From NCBI GenBank assembly GCA_943735955.1, contig OX030966.1, positions 3,295,511-3,359,510 on the forward strand: a stretch of DNA of 64,000 bases. The letters are read 5' to 3'. This document shows, piece by piece, positions 49,452 through 64,000 of the stretch. The notes beneath the pieces are model-generated. The model ran no database searches and had not been told where the DNA came from. It was given only the letters and a program-made list of their open reading frames with translations. The first letter of the stretch is position 1; the number at the start of each line of letters is the position of its first letter. Origin of the DNA: Piscicola geometra (lineage: Eukaryota > Annelida > Clitellata > Hirudinida > Piscicolidae). Both the position numbers and the translations under genes were made by a program.

Positions 49452-51860
49452 GTCGCAAATGCCGCTGTAAAAAACTTTTTTTCACAGCTTTCTGATGCTT
49501 TTTATGACTTTCAAATTCAAATGTTCGAGTTATTACAGCAAGAAGCTTCAAGCTTTGAAAACTCAACCTAAAACTAGTGACTTTATACCTTTAATAACTT
49601 CCCTCAAAAACTGCAAAACAAACTTATGAGTAGAACAAAGTGAAAATGATTACCATGAAAGCTTTATTCTTTGCATTTGTTAGAACTTAAACAAGTTTAC
49701 AAGTTATGTAAAGGTGTTAAAGTTAGGCAGTTGTATCGCAAGTTTTGAACAGGTGTTACACGCCTTGTAACGCATTTACAACTCACCTTCAAATTAAAAG
49801 TAAAGTAATAAATTCATTACAGTAAAGATTACGTAATTGAGCAACAAATTAGGAGTTTTTATCTTTCGCTTGAATGGAAGGAGGAGCACAACACATTTCA
49901 ACTATCCATAACACGCACACACACTCTTTATATACTACTTTGCCTTCTGTTTTATATACATCCCACCCGAATCTTATATTCAGTTAATTTATAAATATTC
50001 GTTTAAATATCCTAGAATTTAATCGATATTGATTTATAAATTGATTGTTTTTAATTCATAGGTTTCTTTAAAAGATTATTTAAGTTGTCAAAATAAATCT
50101 AGTTTTAGGCATTAAATTTTTCCCTCATTTAGTGGTTTTAAAGTTCGTCTGGGTTAACGCCATCTTAAAAACACTATTGCAATTTCGAAAATTGCTTAAC
50201 AACAGTTTTTTTGAAGTTATTATTGTTATTAATACTAGGTGTTACTAATAGATGATAACTGTCTTGAGACGTTTATCGTTATAAAACCCTCATCATCCAC
50301 ATTTACAACACTCTGTTAAACATACAATTTTATATAATCTGTTTATTTTATACTTTAACAATTGATATGCATTACATATTTTTATATAAATAACGAAACT
50401 ATGTTTTTGATTCACTTTGCCCACCTTTGTATACCTATTTTGCTTTATATAAAAGTTAATAAATAAATATTTGACCTAAGAATTTTTTAATAATAAAAAG
50501 ATTTTTACGAAAAAGGTTTTTTAAATGAGAATTTATTAACCTTACTTCGCCATTTTTTATTCTAAACCAATTCGATCTCAACTCAAAAATGAATATGTAT
50601 TTCGTGGGGGAAAATAAACTGATAACAATGCAGTATTGAAAATAAATCGACTAAAAAGTCGAAAATATAAATAAAAATTATTTTTAGAATAAATCATTTA
50701 AACAAAAATATTTTGAAATAAAAGAAAGAATTGAATGTTTAAACAATTTGTGAGAATGGTGAGAAGTGGTCATCACAGAATGGTTTGGCCTACCCTAATA
50801 TACCAATCAATTAACACTACAAATCATACTCATTTGTATAATATAACTTTATTAGACGGTATTTCATGTATGTAATTGTATTATTTGTATGAAATTGTAG
50901 TTTAATTACGGTATTTACGGTATTTTTAATCAACTCATAGCTTTGATACAATGTTCTTTTCATAAGTTCATTTTGAAGTTATAAACATCAGAAGATTTGA
51001 AAAATTGGCATGGTATTTCTCAATAAATTAAAAGTAATTATATATTAAATAGGATTATTCTTTTATTATTAGTATTAATTAATGATAAATGTATTTGGTG
51101 CTTTATTAATTAGATGAATCGTTGTAACTCGCCATTTTGTATCGATGAATTCTCACAAAAATCTACGAAAAATAGTTTCAAACGATTAATTCACAAATGC
51201 CTTTAAAAACTGAAGCCATCCCTCCTCCACTCTTCCATCCATCTCACAAGAATCATATATATAGGAATGAATCTAGATAAATATTTGGATAAAAATTATA
51301 TCTTAAATTTGTGATAAATGGAATAAATAATTACAAATTCACAAAATATCTGGAAGAAAATACACATAGAATGCATGCAAAAGCGACAAAAATATGGAAT
51401 TCTTAATGAAAGCGTAGCTAAGTCGAATACACATTCCTGAAAATATCTAAGTGAACGGTATACATTTTGAGGTTCTTTTGCTGGTTAGAAATACTTTTAC
51501 ACTAAAGCTCTATCGTCCACCGTAAGTTTTTTCAGAATTCTATTTATTAATTATTTATTTTATAATGAATAATTATTAATAATTCATTAATGCCGCCTAC
51601 CAAACGTCCATGCCAGGCACACTGAGATTCCTGCTTTAACCTCTTTTAAGGAATTCATAACCCCAGTGAAACACATTTTCCATTCGAAATCACCTTCGAA
51701 AATCCCACCTCCCTCTTGTCTCGAAAAATATTCACCCTTTGAATAATAACTCAATCCATCTTCCTTTCCAATCCCTGGCTACACCTGACCACACCTTGCC
51801 ACAACTAACCCCCAAAAATAACTCATGCCATCTCCATCTCCAACCCCTGACCACAACTGA
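49452..51860. other. AT-rich intergenic region upstream of the collagen gene
   Basis: About 2.4 kb between the collagen start and the 3' side of the phospholipase gene. No ORF, RNA gene or repeat of note was seen apart from AT-rich low complexity. Confidence 0.5.
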
Positions 51861-51867
51861 TCACACC

Positions 51868-52033
51868 TAGCACTCCCTTTCTCCCTCCTTCCCTTCCTTC
51901 CTCCCTCCCTCCTTCCCTCCCTTCCTTCCTCCCTCCCTTCCTTCCTCCCTCCCTCCTTCCCTCCCTTCCTTCCTCCCTCCCTTCCTTCCTCCCTCCCTCC
52001 CTCCCTTCTTCCCTCCCTCCCTCCCTCCCTCCC
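51868..52033 (-). repeat. Polypurine/polypyrimidine (CCTT/CCTC)n tract in the phospholipase 3'UTR
   Basis: About 165 bp of almost pure pyrimidine on plus, hence GGGA/GGAA repeats on the transcript. It begins at the base after the PLA2G6-like stop codon (52036-52034). Confidence 0.93.
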
Positions 52034-60479
<8,446 letters not shown>

Positions 60480-60715
60480 TTTGGTGTTGTGAAACTAATT
60501 GAATTGGAACTAATGTTTTATGCTTTTAATCAAAATATAATTATGTCTTCCGATTTGAGGATGTCAATCTTTCGTTTTTAAACTCCGATGGAAAAAGTAA
60601 ACATTCATTCGCAACGAAGGTTTATCAAATTTACTACTGTTTATTTATGTTTTTGTTTCACCATTTAAAGATTCACACTTTTATTAAGTGTTTAAAAAAA
60701 TTGAATACAATTGTT
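60480..60715. other. Short spacer between PLA2G6-like and CCDC96-like genes
   Basis: AT-rich, about 240 bp. Both neighbours are on the minus strand, so it must hold the 3' end of the CCDC96-like gene and the start region of the PLA2G6-like gene. No specific signal was assigned. Confidence 0.5.
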
Positions 60716-62983
60716 TTAGTTATTGTTCAAGATATCTAGATTATATTTCAAATTTTCGATTTCAGCTTTGAGTTTATAAATTTTTTCTTGATCTTTTTCA
60801 TAATCTTTGATCAGCGTTGGTTTTCCCAATAAACCCATTTCGTTTTTCATTTTTTCTCTTTTGATTCTTTCTACCTCTTTACCTTGTTTCAAAGCCGTCA
60901 ATCCATCTTTTTTCTTTGAAATATTTTATCAATATATCAACTAAAACTCAAGTAACAGTAAAAAAAATGCCTAAACAAAACTAAGTAAAAATTAAAGATT
61001 CATTAAAATATTTGTATTTAAATCTTCAATGAAATCAAATGAATAAACACCGTTTTGAGCTCTTCACATATTTCCTCGCAAGTTTTATTTATTTCATGCA
61101 CTTTCCTTTGCAGCCAGTTAAACTTCTCTTTGATGTGTGACAGTTGGATGCATAAGTTGGTTAACTTTTTTCGCATCTTTTCCACCTCCTGTTAAGTAAA
61201 TACTATAAAATTATAATTCTTTTACTATTTTATATAATTTATATTTTTTATGATAAAACGCCTATTTAGAAAGATTCAAGCTGATGTAAAATTATTTTTT
61301 TTATACTTTGACTTCTATAATTTTCATGACGATTATCTGAAAATCTCCTATTTATAAATCAATTTATTTGAACCTAACTCATGCCATAAAGAGTAATAAA
61401 AGAAACTAAGATATTTTACGAGCATACTTCTGTGGTTTCTTCGAGTCTTGCGACGAGAGAGAGGTTTTCAATCTTGATTTGTTCAAAGTCGACCACGTCC
61501 ATGCCATTCTTGAGTTTCGACTGCATGTGAAAAAGACTTCTTTTAACTTAAGTGATTTTATTGAAAGTAAACAAATTTAAAGATTTAAAACAAGTAATTT
61601 TTAAAACTTTAACAATATAAATATATCTCCACATTTTTAAGCAAACATGTTAGGAAATGTAACAAAAAGTTCACTTACCTTAATTGCAATTTGCTCTTTT
61701 AATCTGATGTTCAGCACTTCCTTTCTTAGGCACAGAAGTCTCACCTTCTCCACCTCTTCCACCTTTTCCTTGTACGCCTTCATCTTGCTACTGAGTAACT
61801 GCTTCGTCAATTAATTTAACAGATTTTCATCTTTTATTTTTTTAGCATGATAGAAAATATTATAAAATAAATCTGCTGAGAAGTAGCCAAAAAATAGGAA
61901 TCTTCTGAGCATATTTTTCATGACCAACTCATAAACCTGAAACACATCATTCAAATTTATTAAAGACTCCCCAACCTTCCACGAAGGATCTTCATTTTTA
62001 AGATTAGAATCCTTTTTCAGCATTGCTACCACGCCATCCCTCCTTTCCTCCCACTTTTGCACCTCCTTTGCCACCTCAACATGCACTTTTGCGTACTCTT
62101 CTTCTTTCATTTGTAGATCCTTTTTCATTTCTTCTTCCATCCTTGCTGTTTCTTTCTTGTTTTCAGCTGCTACTTCTGATTTTCATTTAAATATAAATCT
62201 TTAAAAGCCCTATTTCATGTTTTTTTAAACGGAAATCAAATTTTTTAAAATTATATATTTATCTCTTTTTTCTTACCCTCCCCCATTATTGCATAATTCA
62301 CTTTTATCTTTCTACCCCTCTCTCAGCCATCCATCCAGTCACTTAATCCTCCCTTCGACTAACTCAAATCTTCTTGGTAGATGATCGTCTTTTCTTCATC
62401 ATCATCATCATCATAACCAGCATTCCAATCTAACACTCCGGTAACAGTGGATAATTCAGAGGGCCTTGGAAAGATGTTGATTTTATAATGCTCCAACTAT
62501 GCTCTCAACCACCACCGCCCCACCAACCTCAACCACAACCACAACCACCCCATCAACCTCAACCACCCCATCAACTTCATCCACCCAATCAACCACAACC
62601 ACCCCATCAACATCAACCACCCCATCAACCTCAACCACCCCATCAACCTCAACCACCCTGAACAACAACCTCAACCACCCCATCAACCACCCCTCAACTT
62701 GTTGTAGAAGTTTTCTAGCTCTTGCTTCTTCTTGAAGTGCGAGTGGAGCTTGTGTTGGAGGTAGGCTCCATGCTCTTGGAGAAGTTGCTCTTCGGTTTGT
62801 AGACGCTGTCGATGGAAAATGAAGATAAAACGACGTGTAGGTACAAACGACTGATAGGGTATGAATTTCATGAATGGAAGAGAATCGTAAACTTGGATGA
62901 GTATGGATTATTCTATTTGGTTAGGATCGACTCACGTTGTATTCCTTTATCATCTCCTCTCTCACTCCTCCACCCTTCGTCAC
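60716..62983 (-). CDS. CCDC96: CCDC96/CFAP184-like ciliary coiled-coil protein, C-terminal 7 exons (5' incomplete)
   Basis: Exons: 62983-62936, 62805-62691, 62175-61937, 61798-61679, 61520-61428, 61188-61051 and 60913-60716 (951 nt, phases agree, stop at 60718-60716). Everything visible is charged coiled coil. SKLKNGMDVVDFEQIKIENL matches the conserved LxxGxxLIDFEQLKIEN core of the CCDC96/CCDC113 family. LTNLCIQLSHIKEKFNWLQ and the end NEMGLLGKPTLIKDYEKDQE match the CCDC96 C-terminus, where human has CGLLGK. In other organisms CCDC96 and CCDC113 form a complex on ciliary doublet microtubules near radial spokes. No membrane or enzymatic motif is seen. CCDC113 is the alternative, but GLLGK and the EEQLLQEHGAYLQHKLHSHF region fit CCDC96 better. 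Upstream exons were not found before 64000. Confidence 0.8.
62505..62691 (-). repeat. 18-bp minisatellite touching a CCDC96-like donor
   Basis: Plus-strand units ccccatcaacctcaacca with variants, about 9 copies. On the transcript the unit ggttgatggggtggttga begins at, and nearly contains, the exon donor (ttgaggg/gtggttgatgg). Confidence 0.85.
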
Positions 62984-64000
62984 CTCTGCCTTCTTCTCTT
63001 TATTCATTTACCGTCCTCTTCTTTATAGTAAGCTATCTACCCTTTCAGTTATGAAAAAGTATTTCTTTCTTTGAGGATATTTCCTAAATCCCATGGTAAT
63101 TAAGTCTAGTAATTTTCTTAATGAATTTTAATTAAATAATTAAATATAATGATGATGATGATTCTGGTGTGGTGATTATTATCAAATCTTCCAAATATTT
63201 CTACCTGTATTGGGATCAGTTACCAAGGGAACTCGAAAATTTTAAAAGTAACTCTAAGTTTTGAATTTTTATGATATTTTAAATGAATTTATGGGGACAA
63301 AAAATATGAAATAAAGGCGATATTTTGCTTATTTTGATATTATTTTTATTGTTAATATTAAAATATTCAATAATTATCATTATAATTAAACATACAAAAC
63401 TGTAAAAAGCAGAAAATAGCTAGGATATGAACGAAGCATATTTACAAAATGAAGTTATTTGAAAATACATCAAGCAGCCTGTAAAGAATAAATTGTAAAT
63501 AAAATAGTTTTGAAAATAAATGTCTATTTTATTGGATAAATACACTTGAATATTTATAAATTAGTCGATTCGAAAAAGTCTATAAATAGTGGAATTTAGG
63601 ATTAGTATACAGGAAGTAGCAGATAGTTTATAACAAAATGGGTTTTGAAAATAGTTGTTATATTCATAATTTACGTTTAGAAATTTAATTTTTAAAAACA
63701 TATTTATGAAAATTAATTCGTCATAAAAATATGCCTGATACAAAAGATGTGCCAGTGGAAGAAATATTGAGTTATTAAAATATAGACAAAGAAAAACAAA
63801 GAGATAGACAGACAAAGAAAGAAAAATATAAACTACAGCAAAACATAAATCTGTTGAATGGCAAGTAATTTGAATCGATCATACTAGAGCTTTAGGGGAT
63901 TCATCCAATAAAAACTGAAGTCATTAACTTAAGCTTAAGATTTATTGCGAATGGCTTTTTTAGAATCATCACATTTAAGCTAAATATGTGATTAATTGAA
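62984..64000. other. AT-rich right end, no supported gene
   Basis: It should contain or lead to the 5' part of the CCDC96-like gene, but no in-phase coiled-coil exon was recognised. A polyadenylation-like AATAAA context and low-complexity runs (63780-63830, agaaagaaaaa) are not informative. Confidence 0.45.

Overview
This window is eukaryotic and almost certainly from an animal. It is AT-rich and intron-dense, with GT-AG introns, very long (CA)n and (GAT/TCA)n microsatellites, tRNA-derived SINEs and a hAT transposon. The gene set is metazoan: a transmembrane collagen, a WSC plus C-type-lectin receptor, PLA2G6-type phospholipase A2, a CCDC96-type ciliary coiled-coil protein, NOP2, an SLC16 transporter, a sulfotransferase-like P-loop protein and a large glycosyltransferase-like protein. 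The repeat load and intron-rich structure suggest a lophotrochozoan, perhaps an annelid such as a leech. That placement is inference and not demonstrated.

Layout. 1-2050: N-terminal exons of an SLC16-like transporter on the minus strand, running off the left side. 2050-4840: a SINE, a 500-bp pure CA tract and a TCA repeat. 4843-11199 (+): a six-exon sulfotransferase-like gene whose fourth intron holds a decayed hAT element (8138-10112). 13335-18323 (+): a multi-domain glycosyltransferase-like gene with one apparent homopolymer frameshift. 18547-25075 (-): NOP2, 15 exons. 26534-29849 (+): WSC/C-type-lectin membrane protein, 8 exons, possibly preceded by a small two-exon membrane peptide. 30853-49451 (-): a type II transmembrane collagen of many small Gly-X-Y exons, with a 3.9-kb 27-bp minisatellite in one intron. 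52034-60479 (-): PLA2G6-like phospholipase, 21 exons, 814 aa. 60716-62983 (-): 3' part of a CCDC96-like gene.

The exon models were built by hand from splice signals, phase consistency and family conservation. Summed exon lengths give intact frames for NOP2 (624 aa), PLA2G6 (814 aa), the WSC/lectin protein (576 aa) and the sulfotransferase-like protein (268 aa). The genes look like unrelated housekeeping, membrane and ciliary genes. I see no operon or pathway cluster.

The most unusual signal is structural. Several introns carry G-rich minisatellites that begin at, or contain, the 5' splice site. In NOP2 intron 9 the repeat unit contains the last 22 coding bases of exon 9 (the SAM-binding GGKSTYL codons) plus the splice donor, repeated about 24 times with no stop codon in long stretches of all three frames. 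Similar donor-anchored repeats occur at other donors in NOP2, PLA2G6, the glycosyltransferase gene and the CCDC96-like gene. C-rich tracts or microsatellites often sit before the acceptors.
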